A stretch of 53,555 nucleotides of DNA from the NCBI GenBank assembly GCA_964547125.1, contig CAZJLS010000003.1:1-53555 (forward strand), read 5' to 3'. The stretch's first letter is position 1. The number at the start of each line of letters is the position of its first letter. The notes under the pieces were generated by a model. The model did not search any database. It saw only the letters and a program-made list of their open reading frames with translations, and had not been told where the DNA came from. A program made the position numbers and the translations under genes. This DNA is from Methanobrevibacter_A sp964547125 (GTDB lineage: Archaea; Methanobacteriota; Methanobacteria; Methanobacteriales; Methanobacteriaceae). Below are positions 29,639 to 37,849 of the stretch, one piece after another.

Positions 29639-30567
29639 GTTTTTTCTCCTTCTTGTATTAATCTCATAAAGTATTTTTCAAGGTTTTCTTGTTTTATTGT
29701 TAATTCGCTTACTTTAATTCCACTTTTTATAAATGCTTCGTTAATGTCTGCACGTTTGTTTAGGTTGGTTAGTAATATGAGTTCTCCGTCTTCTATTGTG
29801 AAGTCTGTGTTTTCTTTTAAGTTGTTTTTTGTTAGAACTTGGGTGGCTAAGTTTATGTTATCTACTTTAAATGTTGCTCGTTTTTTGGTTTCGTTTTTTA
29901 AGTTTTCTTTGTTTATTTCTCTTATTAGTTTTCCTTCGTCTATTATTCCTATTTCGTCTGCGAGGATTTCGATTTCTGATAGGATGTGGCTTGATATTAA
30001 TACTGTTATTCCAAGTTTGGAGGTTATGTCTATGAGTATATCTCTGATTTCAACTATTCCTGCTGGATCTAGTCCATTAATTGGTTCATCTAGTATTAAT
30101 AATTCTGGTTCGTGTATTAGGCTTGCTGCTAGTCCTAGTCTTTGTTTCATTCCTAAGGAGTAGTTTTTAAATTTTTTATTTGGTTCGTTATGTAGGTTTA
30201 CGAGTTTTAGTACTTTTTGTATGTTTTCTTTTTTGTAGTCTCCACGGATTTTTGAGAATATTTTTAGATTGTCTTGGGCGTTTAGGTTTGGGTAGAATCC
30301 TGGAGTTTCGATTATTGATCCGATTTTTTTGTATATTTCTTTTTTGTTTTTGTTATTTAATGCATCTAGGCCGAATAGTTTTATGTTTCCTTTTGTTGGG
30401 GTTATTAGTCCTAGTAGCATGCACATTGTTGTTGTTTTTCCTGCACCGTTTTTTCCTAGTAGTCCGTAGATTTTTCCTTTTTCTACGTTCATGTTGATGC
30501 CTTCTACAACGAATGTTTTGTTATATTTTTTTGATAGGTTGTTTGTTTCTAGTATGTAGTTAGACAT
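29632..30567 (-). CDS. ABC transporter ATP-binding protein (BcrA/CcmA-like)
   Basis: A 311-residue ATPase. Walker A is GKNGAGKTT (residues 38-46), the signature is YSLGMKQRLGLA near 135, and Walker B is LLILDEP near 155, followed by the D-loop NGLDPAG. The C-terminal 90 residues are the accessory domain found in multidrug and bacteriocin exporters. It is the first gene of a two-gene operon with the permease. AAAGG lies before the ATG. The leader carries three phased palindromes, suggesting tight repression; the TrmB-type regulator encoded just upstream on the same strand is a candidate. Confidence 0.93.
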   Translation of the reverse strand: MSNYILETNNLSKKYNKTFVVEGINMNVEKGKIYGLLGKNGAGKTTTMCMLLGLITPTKGNIKLFGLDALNNKNKKEIYKKIGSIIETPGFYPNLNAQDNLKIFSKIRGDYKKENIQKVLKLVNLHNEPNKKFKNYSLGMKQRLGLAASLIHEPELLILDEPINGLDPAGIVEIRDILIDITSKLGITVLISSHILSEIEILADEIGIIDEGKLIREINKENLKNETKKRATFKVDNINLATQVLTKNNLKENTDFTIEDGELILLTNLNKRADINEAFIKSGIKVSELTIKQENLEKYFMRLIQEGEKTC

Positions 30568-30597
30568 GATTTTTTCCTTTTGTTTTTTTGAATTTTT

Positions 30598-30653
30598 GTA
30601 ATAATTTTTTTACTTTTGTAATAATTATTTTACATATGTAATAAATAGTTTAC
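30598..30653. promoter_or_regulatory. Three palindromic operator-like sites at exact 20-bp period
   Basis: GTAATAATTTTTTTAC (30598-30613), GTAATAATTATTTTAC (30618-30633) and GTAATAAATAGTTTAC (30638-30653) are imperfect 16-bp palindromes of the form GTAA-N8-TTAC whose starts are exactly 20 bases apart, about two helical turns. They would therefore face the same side of the DNA. They cover the predicted transcription start and the 5' leader of the ABC operon, a typical position for repressor sites. The cognate protein is unknown. Confidence 0.7.
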
Positions 30654-30660
30654 ATGACTT

Positions 30661-30675
30661 AGTATATAAACCTTT
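30661..30675 (-). promoter_or_regulatory. BRE/TATA promoter of the ABC operon
   Basis: On the minus strand AAAGG is followed by TTTATATACT, a good archaeal BRE plus TATA box. The expected start of transcription, about 25 bases downstream, falls near 30639, beside the third palindrome. The ABC ATPase start codon is some 70 bases further on. Confidence 0.6.
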
Positions 30676-30714
30676 AGATTATACATCAAAAAAAATCATC
30701 TAAAAAAAATAAAA

Positions 30715-31473
30715 TTACTTTCTAAACTGCTTAATAAAACGCTCATCATAGCTTTTAACAATATCTTTATACTGATTCCACAAACCAATTGATGAATTAG
30801 CAATAATTTCCCCATCATTAGTAAATTTAGAGAAAATATGAAACATTTCAATTTTATCTCTAATAATAACCTTAGCTTGAGGAATATTAGCTTTTTTAAT
30901 ATTAACATTCCTACTATCTAACTCTTCAATTATACCAATTTTCTCATTATTCACATAACAATAAGGAGAAGCTAAAATATTAATCTCAACTGTTGAAGGC
31001 AATGAATTAAAAGCTTTTCTCAAATGTTTACTTTCATCCGGAAAGAGAAATCCAATACGCATATTCAAAGTTTTTTTAGTTCGGGTTATTATCTCAATTT
31101 CCCTTTTAAGTATCTTATCTTTATTATGTATAAGCCACATAGGAGCTTCAACTTGAGATATTTGATTTTCATAATTATCCATTAATATTTTCTCTGTTTC
31201 ATCAAGTTCTTGTATTAACTTTTCCTTTTCTCTTCTAAAAATATCATTTGCAGGATTTACAGTATATTTTATAGGTCTACCCTTTTCTATTTCAATATAT
31301 CCTTTTTCATTTAATCTTTTTAAAACATCATATACTTTTGATCTTGGAACATTTGAGTTTTCACTAATTTCTGTTGCAGTTGATGTAATTGTATTATTTA
31401 ATGTATTGTATACTTGTGCTTCATATGCTGTTAATCCTAATTTTTGTAGTGAATCTATTATTTTTTCTCTCAT
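30715..31473 (-). CDS. TrmB-family transcriptional regulator
   Basis: A 252-residue regulator. An N-terminal winged helix-turn-helix (about residues 5-75, with LTAYEAQVYNTL, ATEISENSNVPRSKVYDVL and GYIEIEKGRPIKY) is the TrmB signature. A coiled linker and a C-terminal ligand-sensing domain follow. TrmB proteins act as repressors or activators, often responding to sugars, but the sensor here is too diverged to name a ligand. The frame extends to a TTG at 31482; ATG at 31473 is preferred because GAGAG (31484-31488) is then 10 bases upstream. It is divergent to hcp and lies just upstream of the ABC operon. Confidence 0.85.
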   Translation of the reverse strand: MREKIIDSLQKLGLTAYEAQVYNTLNNTITSTATEISENSNVPRSKVYDVLKRLNEKGYIEIEKGRPIKYTVNPANDIFRREKEKLIQELDETEKILMDNYENQISQVEAPMWLIHNKDKILKREIEIITRTKKTLNMRIGFLFPDESKHLRKAFNSLPSTVEINILASPYCYVNNEKIGIIEELDSRNVNIKKANIPQAKVIIRDKIEMFHIFSKFTNDGEIIANSSIGLWNQYKDIVKSYDERFIKQFRK

Positions 31474-31533
31474 TCTATCCAAGCTCTCTTGTATTATTTT
31501 TTTATTTTTAATAGTTTTTATACTTTTAACCCT

Positions 31534-31560
31534 TAACTAGTTACAAAATCTTTAAATATA
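31534..31560. promoter_or_regulatory. Palindrome TAACTAGTTA next to TATA-like box, trmB-hcp intergenic region
   Basis: A perfect 10-bp palindrome TAACTAGTTA (31534-31543) is followed by TTTAAATATA (31551-31560), a TATA-like element for rightward transcription of hcp. It lies between a divergent regulator gene and hcp, so it may be an operator for either gene. This is inference from position and symmetry. Confidence 0.4.
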
Positions 31561-31639
31561 AAACAACAATAAAAAAGCAATCATATAAAAAAAATTTATT
31601 GTAAAAAAATTCTATATTTTAAAAAAGGAGCGTAAAAAA

Positions 31640-32944
31640 ATGGCAAATGAAAAATTAGACATGTTTTGTTACCAATGTTCACAAGCAGCAAGAGGAAATG
31701 GATGTACAGTTACAGGAGTATGTGGAAAAACCCCACTCATAGCAAGACTACAAGACAACCTAATATATGCAATGAAAGGTATAAGTGCATACAATTACCA
31801 TGCAAATGCACTAGGAGTATCAGATAAAGAAGTAGACGAATTTTTAACAGAAGGACTATACACAACACTAACAAACGTAAACTTTGATGTAGACGACCTA
31901 ATACAAATGGGATTAAAAGCAGGAGAAGCAAACGTCAAAGTAATGAGACTATTAAAAGAAGCACACATCGAAAATTACGGCGAACCAACCCCAACAGAAG
32001 TAAAAGTAGGAGCACAAGAAGGACCAGGAATACTAGTAACAGGACATGACCTAAAAGCACTAGAAGAACTCTTAAAACAAACAGAAGGAACAGGAATAAA
32101 CATATACACACACAGTGAAATGCTACCAGCACATGGATACCCAGAACTAAGAAAATACCAACACCTAAAAGGAGAACTCGGAGGATCCTGGATAGATCAA
32201 AAAACAGTATTTGCAAAATACAAAGTAGCAATACTCGGAACATCAAACTGTGTACTACCACCAAAAGAAGAATACAAAGACAGATTCTACACAATAGGAA
32301 TACCAAAACTCCCAAATGTACCAGAAATAGAAGAATATGATTTCACACCAATAATAGAAAAAGCAAAAGAACTAGGTTCACTAGAACCAGAAGAAACAAC
32401 AACAATATCCACAGGATTCGGAGTATCAACCATACTATCACTAGCACCAAAAATCAAAGAACTAGTAGAAGCAGGAAAAATAAAAAGATTCTTCCTAGTA
32501 GCAGGATGTGACGTAAACCTCCCAGGAATGAACTACTACAGAGAATTCGTAGAAAACCTCCCAGAAGACACAATAGTACTAACACTCGCATGCGCAAAAT
32601 TCAGATTCAACGACCTAGACCTAGGAGACATAGAAGGAATACCAAGACTCCTAGATATGGGACAATGTAACGACGCAATCGCAGCAGTAGATGTAGCACT
32701 AGCACTATGCGACCTATTCCAATGCGAACTAAATGACCTACCACTAACAATAGTACTAACATGGATGGAACAAAAAGCAGCAGCAATCCTATGGAGCCTA
32801 TTCTATCTCGGAAAACAAGACATGCTAATAGGACCAGTACTCCCAGCATGGGCAAACGAAGACATAGTAAATGTACTAGTAGACACATTCAACTTAACAC
32901 CAATAGGAGACCCAAAAGAAGACATAAAAAGAATAATGGCTTAA
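31640..32944 (+). CDS. hcp: Hybrid cluster protein (hydroxylamine/NO reductase), short class
   Basis: A 434-residue cytoplasmic Fe-S enzyme implicated in nitric oxide and hydroxylamine detoxification. Cys 10, 13, 22 and 28 bind the simple cluster. The hybrid-cluster ligands are all visible in order: His in VTGHDL, Glu in HSEMLPAHGYP, Cys in LGTSNCVLPP, Cys in VAGCDVN, Cys in LACAKFRF, Cys in MGQCNDA, and Glu/Lys in WMEQKAA. The protein is about 110 residues shorter than bacterial class I enzymes, missing the helical insert after the first Cys group, as in the short class of archaea and thermophiles. AAAGGAG precedes the ATG. Codons are strongly A/C-ending, suggesting high expression. It is followed by a cupin gene. 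Confidence 0.95.
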   Translation: MANEKLDMFCYQCSQAARGNGCTVTGVCGKTPLIARLQDNLIYAMKGISAYNYHANALGVSDKEVDEFLTEGLYTTLTNVNFDVDDLIQMGLKAGEANVKVMRLLKEAHIENYGEPTPTEVKVGAQEGPGILVTGHDLKALEELLKQTEGTGINIYTHSEMLPAHGYPELRKYQHLKGELGGSWIDQKTVFAKYKVAILGTSNCVLPPKEEYKDRFYTIGIPKLPNVPEIEEYDFTPIIEKAKELGSLEPEETTTISTGFGVSTILSLAPKIKELVEAGKIKRFFLVAGCDVNLPGMNYYREFVENLPEDTIVLTLACAKFRFNDLDLGDIEGIPRLLDMGQCNDAIAAVDVALALCDLFQCELNDLPLTIVLTWMEQKAAAILWSLFYLGKQDMLIGPVLPAWANEDIVNVLVDTFNLTPIGDPKEDIKRIMA

Positions 32945-33010
32945 AAAAAATATAAAATATCATTTCACCCAAAAATATCTAATAAAAAAAAATAAAGGAG
33001 ATTAAAAAAA

Positions 33011-33337
33011 ATGTCAGATATTAAAGCAAAAACAATAAACACAAAAACCTTAATAGAATACCAAAAAGACTCAGTAGTAAGCAGAGAAATAATAAAAAAA
33101 GACATTGGAACAGTAACAATATTCGCATTTGACAAAGGACAAGGACTAAGCGAACACAGCGCACCATTCGACGCAATGGTACAAATCATAGATGGAGAAG
33201 CAGAAATAACCATAAACGGAAAACCAAACACAGTAAAAGAAGGTGAAATGATAATAATGCCAGGTAACATACCACATGCACTACAAGCAGAAAACAAACA
33301 ATTCAAAATGATTTTAACAATGATAAAATCAGAATAA
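33011..33337 (+). CDS. Small cupin-domain protein
   Basis: A 108-residue single-domain cupin. Cupin motif 1 spans about residues 48-68 (EHSAPFDAMVQIIDGEAEI) and motif 2 about 83-95 (MIIMPGNIPHALQA). Motif 1 keeps the first His but the second is replaced, so metal binding may be reduced. Small cupins of this type often sit beside redox or stress genes in anaerobes; the activity is unknown. It lies 66 bases after hcp with the same A/C-ending codon style and AAAGGAG before the ATG, so it is probably co-transcribed with hcp. Confidence 0.85.
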   Translation: MSDIKAKTINTKTLIEYQKDSVVSREIIKKDIGTVTIFAFDKGQGLSEHSAPFDAMVQIIDGEAEITINGKPNTVKEGEMIIMPGNIPHALQAENKQFKMILTMIKSE

Positions 33338-33801
33338 AAGAAAACAACTCCTGGGAGATTAATAAAAAAAATATTATAATCCAAATTTACTTCTAAAAAA
33401 TTAATCTCCCAGAAAAAAATAATATAAAATCCCCACAGAATCTTTTTTCACATCTCTCTTTTTAACTTTAAACTATCAATTTATAATTTGGAATGTATTT
33501 TCAACTGTTTTTCTATAAATTCTATTTTATTTAAAAATAAGGACATATTATTTGAATTTGACATCATCTTCATCAAATTATTTTTATCTTCTTTTAATTG
33601 AACATATTAATAAAGTATTCTTTAAATAGTTAAATTATATGATTCATCTTCATAAGTTAGCTCATCTTCATAATAAATTATTTTAACTATTTTTTATAAT
33701 AATTATTAATTAATGAAAATTTTATATTAAAAAAAATATCAATTTTATAAAATATTTTTATTCTTATATAATCAAATTTTTTTTCAGGAGAAATTAATAA
33801 T
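33338..33801. other. 464-base intergenic region with a long inverted repeat
   Basis: Between the cupin gene and ilvD. The left part holds a perfect 13-bp inverted repeat (33351-33412). The remainder is AT-rich with no supportable gene. The word TCATCTTCAT occurs at 33564, 33644 and 33662. GGAGAAAT before 33802 is the ilvD ribosome-binding site. A short minus-strand open frame near 33481-33609 is not convincing. Confidence 0.5.
33351..33412. repeat. Perfect 13-bp inverted repeat (hairpin)
   Basis: CTGGGAGATTAAT (33351-33363) and ATTAATCTCCCAG (33400-33412) are exact reverse complements separated by 36 AT-rich bases. It begins 14 bases after the cupin stop codon. It could be a transcript-end hairpin for hcp-cupin, although A-rich rather than T-rich sequence follows on the plus strand, or a small structured RNA. 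Confidence 0.7.
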
Positions 33802-35457
33802 ATGAGAAGTGATAGCATTAAAAAAGGTGTTCAAAGAGCACCACATAGATCATTACTTAGAGCTTGCGGACTTAAAGACGAAGATTTTGATAAACCATTT
33901 ATTGGAATTGCAAACAGTTTTACAGAAGTTGTACCAGGGCATGTTCATTTAAGAGACTTAGTTGAATATGTTAAAGAAGGGATACGTGCAGCTGGAGGAA
34001 TACCATTCGAATTTAACACAATGGCAATATGTGATGGTATAGCTATGAATCATGTGGGTATGAGATACTCCCTACCTTCAAGAGAAATCGTTGCAAACAC
34101 AGTTGAAAGTGTTTCAATGGGTCATAGTTTTGATGGGCTTGTTTTAATGCCAAGTTGTGATAAAGTAGTTCCAGGAATGTTAATGGCAGCAGCTAGATTA
34201 GACATACCTTCAATTGTTGTAACTGGTGGAGCAATGAATCCAGGTAAATACAAAGGTAAAAATGTTGATTTAATCACTGTTGAAGAAGCAGTAGGAGAAT
34301 TATCCTCTGGAAAAATAACAGAAGAAGAGTTAGATGAACTTGAAAGATGCGCATGTCCTAGTGCAGGTAGCTGTTCAGGATTATTCACAGCAAACACTAT
34401 GGCATGTTTAACAGAAACATTAGGAATGAGTCTTCCAACATGTGGTACAGCTCTTGCATTAAGTGATAGGAAAAAATCTATTGCTAAAGAAAGTGGAGAA
34501 CGTATAGTAGATATGGTTAAAGAAGACTTAAAACCTTCAAAAATAATGACACAAGAAGCATTTGAAAATGCTGTAGCAGTTGATATGGCTTTAGGCGGTT
34601 CATCTAACACAGCACTTCATATCCCAGCAATTGCTAGTGAACTTGAAGATAAAGGATTAAATGTAACCATAGACATTTTTGATGAAATAAGTCAAAAAGT
34701 ACCACATATTGCAATATTATCTCCTGCAGGTGAAAACACTATAGAAGACTTAGATAATGCTGGTGGTATACCTGCAGTTTTAAAAGACATTGAATCTAAA
34801 ATTAATAAGGAATGCTTATCTTGTTCAGGAAAAACTATTGGTGAAATTATAGATGGGGCTGAAATCAAAGATGATTCAATAATACATCCAATAGATGATC
34901 CTGTACATGAAGTTGGAGGATTAGCAATTCTTAAAGGAAACTTAGCACCAAATGGTTCAATAGTTAAATCAGGAGCAGTTCCAGATGATTTAAAACATCT
35001 TAAAGGCCCTGCTAAAATATTTGAAAGTGAAGAAGATGCAGTATCTGCAATATTTGACCACAAAATACAAGAAGGAGACATTGTTGTTATTAGATGCGAA
35101 GGTCCAAAAGGTGGCCCGGGTATGCGTGAAATGTTAAACCCAACAAGTGCAATAATGGGTATGGGAATCAAAAATGTTGGACTTTTAACAGATGGAAGAT
35201 TCTCAGGAGGAACAAGAGGACCATGTATAGGACATATATCTCCAGAAGCTATGAGTGGAGGACCAATAGGACTTCTTAAAGAAGGAGATATAATAGAAAT
35301 AGATATTAACAACAAAACATTAAATGTTGAACTAACAGATGAAGAATTAGAACAACGTAAAAACACAGTAAAACTTCCAGAAAAAGAAGTTAAAGGATGG
35401 TTAAATATTTACAGAAAATCTGTTAGCTCAGCAGATAAAGGAGCAATATTAAGATAA
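33802..35457 (+). CDS. ilvD: Dihydroxy-acid dehydratase
   Basis: A 551-residue cytoplasmic Fe-S enzyme that makes the 2-keto acids of valine and isoleucine synthesis. Cluster cysteines are visible in MPSCDKVVPGML (near residue 120) and in CACPSAGSCSGLFTANTMA (near 190). The C-terminal region has GRFSGGTRGPCIGHISPEA, the conserved substrate-site stretch. Length is normal. AGGAGA precedes the ATG. It is separate from ilvBNC, which lies 6 kb downstream, and stands alone with a 464-base upstream region. Confidence 0.97.
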   Translation: MRSDSIKKGVQRAPHRSLLRACGLKDEDFDKPFIGIANSFTEVVPGHVHLRDLVEYVKEGIRAAGGIPFEFNTMAICDGIAMNHVGMRYSLPSREIVANTVESVSMGHSFDGLVLMPSCDKVVPGMLMAAARLDIPSIVVTGGAMNPGKYKGKNVDLITVEEAVGELSSGKITEEELDELERCACPSAGSCSGLFTANTMACLTETLGMSLPTCGTALALSDRKKSIAKESGERIVDMVKEDLKPSKIMTQEAFENAVAVDMALGGSSNTALHIPAIASELEDKGLNVTIDIFDEISQKVPHIAILSPAGENTIEDLDNAGGIPAVLKDIESKINKECLSCSGKTIGEIIDGAEIKDDSIIHPIDDPVHEVGGLAILKGNLAPNGSIVKSGAVPDDLKHLKGPAKIFESEEDAVSAIFDHKIQEGDIVVIRCEGPKGGPGMREMLNPTSAIMGMGIKNVGLLTDGRFSGGTRGPCIGHISPEAMSGGPIGLLKEGDIIEIDINNKTLNVELTDEELEQRKNTVKLPEKEVKGWLNIYRKSVSSADKGAILR

Positions 35458-35569
35458 AATCAAATTTTAATTTATAAAAATCTTTAAATTATATAAAAAT
35501 ATAAAAATTAATAAAATAAATTTTATAAATTAAAAAAAATATTAAAAAACCAAAAAAAGGTGTAATATT

Positions 35570-35995
35570 TTGTCGACGACTAAAAAAGAGATACTAACAT
35601 ATTTAATAATAATTATTGTAGGAGTAATTATAGCTCAACATATGAATGTTGTTGTATCTGGAAGTATGGAACCTGTATTTTATAGGGGAGATATTGTAAT
35701 AGTTGAAAAAGCAAATTTTCTAGGAATTCATGAATTTAATCCAGATGATGTACAGGTTGGAGACATAGTTGTATACGATGCAAAATGGTTCTCAAGTCCA
35801 GTAATCCACAGAGTTATTAACATAACAATGATTAATGGAACTAAATATTTTGTAATTAAAGGGGATCATAATAATGTGTCGGATCCATATCTTGTAACAT
35901 CGGATCAAATAAATGAGAGGGTTCTCACATTCGGAGACCAACCATTAGTTATACCTAAAATAGGTTATATTACAATCGCTATAAGAGGATTATAA
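35570..35995 (+). CDS. Signal peptidase I, archaeal/ER type
   Basis: A 141-residue membrane-anchored protease that removes signal peptides from Sec-exported proteins. One N-terminal membrane helix (about residues 8-25) is followed by the catalytic Ser 32 in VSGSMEPVF, His 80 in PVIHRVI, and Asp residues 99 and 105 in VIKGDHNNVSDP. The Ser-His arrangement is the archaeal/eukaryotic type rather than the bacterial Ser-Lys type. The start is TTG, supported by AGGTG seven bases upstream; no nearby ATG fits. It would be the likely processing enzyme for the adhesins, though it is not linked to them. A hairpin terminator follows. Confidence 0.93.
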   Translation: MSTTKKEILTYLIIIIVGVIIAQHMNVVVSGSMEPVFYRGDIVIVEKANFLGIHEFNPDDVQVGDIVVYDAKWFSSPVIHRVINITMINGTKYFVIKGDHNNVSDPYLVTSDQINERVLTFGDQPLVIPKIGYITIAIRGL

Positions 35996-36000
35996 TATAA

Positions 36001-36050
36001 ATAGTTTATTTTTTCCACAAAAGGAAATATAAACTATAAAACTTTTTTTT
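36001..36050 (+). terminator. Hairpin terminator after signal peptidase gene
   Basis: ATAGTTTAT (36001-36009) pairs with ATAAACTAT (36029-36037), with TTCC and GGAA extending the arms imperfectly, followed by a run of eight T. It begins six bases after the stop codon. Confidence 0.65.
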
Positions 36051-36111
36051 CTATTTAAAATACAAAAATTAACAATATAAAATTTAGATTTTTTTTAAGA
36101 GTTTGATAAAA

Positions 36112-37821
36112 ATGAATATTTCAATAAAAGACGAAGCATTAAAATCATTAAATAACCTTCTTGATAAAAAAGGATATGAAGTCAAACAAGAAGATATTAA
36201 ATTAGAATTTCCACCAAATCCACAACTAGGAGACTTAGCAACAACATTAACATTCTCCTTAGCAAAACAATTAAGAAAATCACCTAATTTAATAGCTCAA
36301 GATTTAGTTAAAGAAATAGAATATCCTGAAATATTTGATAAAGTAGAATCCAAAGGACCTTACATAAACTTCTTTGTAAACTATGATATATTCGCTAAAA
36401 ACTTATTAGAGAATATTAAAGAAGATTATGGTCAACTACCCTCAAAAAAAGGTAAAATAATATTAGAACACACATCAGCAAATCCAAATGGACCATTACA
36501 TGTAGGACACTTAAGAAATTCAATAATAGGAGATTCTTTAACAAGAGTACTTAGAAAATCAGGATGTAATGTAGAAACCCAATACTATGTAAATGACATG
36601 GGAAGACAAATAGCAATAATAGTATATGGTATAAGAGAACTAGGATTAAAAATAGAAGAACAAGACGAAGACAAAATAGATGCAAAAATAGGTAAACTAT
36701 ACTTTAAAGCTAACCAAAAACTAAACGAAAATAAAGAATTAAACAACGACATAGATAACCTAATAGAAGAATACGAAAAAGGAGATAATGAAGAACTAAT
36801 ACAACAATTCCATGATGTTGTAGAACAATGTATGACAGGTGTTAAAGAAACACTCAACAGAATAAACATAGTCCATGATGACTTTGTCTGGGAAGGACAA
36901 TTTGTAAGAAATGGACTTGTTGATAAAATAACAGATGACTTATACGAAATAGGTTATGCTAGAAAAGAAGAAGTTTTATACTTAGATTTAACAGAATGGG
37001 ACATTGATAAAGAATTAGTTCTTAGAAGAGCAAACGGAACTTCACTATATTCAACAAGAGACATAGCATACCATGTTAAAAAATGTTCTGCAGCAGATAA
37101 AGTTATTGATATCTTAGGTTCAGATCATAAATTAGCATTTAGACAAGTTCAATTAGCATTAGAAATATTAAGAGTATTAGAACCTAATAGTGATGATTTA
37201 GAAGTTGTTCACTATGAATTTATAAACCTACCAGATGGATCAATGTCTACAAGAAAAGGTGTATTTGTATCTGTTGATGAATTAGTTGATGAAGCAATAT
37301 CTAGAGCTAAAGAAGAAATAAGTCAAAGACGTCCAGATTTATCTGAAGATGAAATTAATAGTATTTCTGAAGAAATCGGTATTGGTGCAATAAGATTCTA
37401 CATTGCAAAATTATCCCCTGAAAAACCTATCACTTTTAAATGGGATGAAGCATTAAGCTTTGAAAAAGGTTGTGCATCAATACAATATGCTCATGCTAGA
37501 GCATCAAAATTACTTAGAAAAGCTGAAGGTAAATCAACTGATATTGAGGATAATTGGAGTCCTAATGATATTGAAAAAGATTTATTAAGAAGTTTAGCTA
37601 AGTTCCCTGAAGTTGTTGAGAATTCTGCAGGTGATTTAAGAGTTCATCCTATTGCTCAGTATTGTCAAGATTTAACTAATGCTTTTAATAAGTTTTATAA
37701 ATCTGAACAAGTTTTAGGGTCTGATTTTGAGGGTGCAAGATTAAATCTTGTTGAAAAGTCAAAATTAACTCTTAAAAATGCATTAGATCTTTTAGGTGTT
37801 CCTGCACCTGAGAAAATGTAA
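36112..37821 (+). CDS. argS: Arginyl-tRNA synthetase
   Basis: A 569-residue class I synthetase that charges tRNA-Arg. An N-terminal Add-1 domain (about 1-95) is followed by the catalytic HIGH-like motif in ANPNGPLHVGHLRNS (near residue 125) and the KMSKS-equivalent MSTRKGVF (near 380). A helical anticodon-binding domain ends the protein. The frame could start at a TTG at 36103, but ATG at 36112 is preferred, as AAGAG (36097-36101) is then about 10 bases upstream. It converges on argF with only 28 T-rich bases between the stops. Confidence 0.96.
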   Translation: MNISIKDEALKSLNNLLDKKGYEVKQEDIKLEFPPNPQLGDLATTLTFSLAKQLRKSPNLIAQDLVKEIEYPEIFDKVESKGPYINFFVNYDIFAKNLLENIKEDYGQLPSKKGKIILEHTSANPNGPLHVGHLRNSIIGDSLTRVLRKSGCNVETQYYVNDMGRQIAIIVYGIRELGLKIEEQDEDKIDAKIGKLYFKANQKLNENKELNNDIDNLIEEYEKGDNEELIQQFHDVVEQCMTGVKETLNRINIVHDDFVWEGQFVRNGLVDKITDDLYEIGYARKEEVLYLDLTEWDIDKELVLRRANGTSLYSTRDIAYHVKKCSAADKVIDILGSDHKLAFRQVQLALEILRVLEPNSDDLEVVHYEFINLPDGSMSTRKGVFVSVDELVDEAISRAKEEISQRRPDLSEDEINSISEEIGIGAIRFYIAKLSPEKPITFKWDEALSFEKGCASIQYAHARASKLLRKAEGKSTDIEDNWSPNDIEKDLLRSLAKFPEVVENSAGDLRVHPIAQYCQDLTNAFNKFYKSEQVLGSDFEGARLNLVEKSKLTLKNALDLLGVPAPEKM

Positions 37822-37849
37822 TTATTTTTCCTTTTTTTTCTCTTTTTGT

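Noticed and set aside
33481..33609. Short minus-strand open frame rich in Lys/Asn in the cupin-ilvD spacer
   Set aside because: About 42 codons with no ATG at a good ribosome-binding site and stops just upstream in all joined frames. It may be a gene remnant but cannot be supported.
34122..35366. Long minus-strand frames opposite ilvD
   Set aside because: They are antisense to a well-supported enzyme and have no homology features or start signals.
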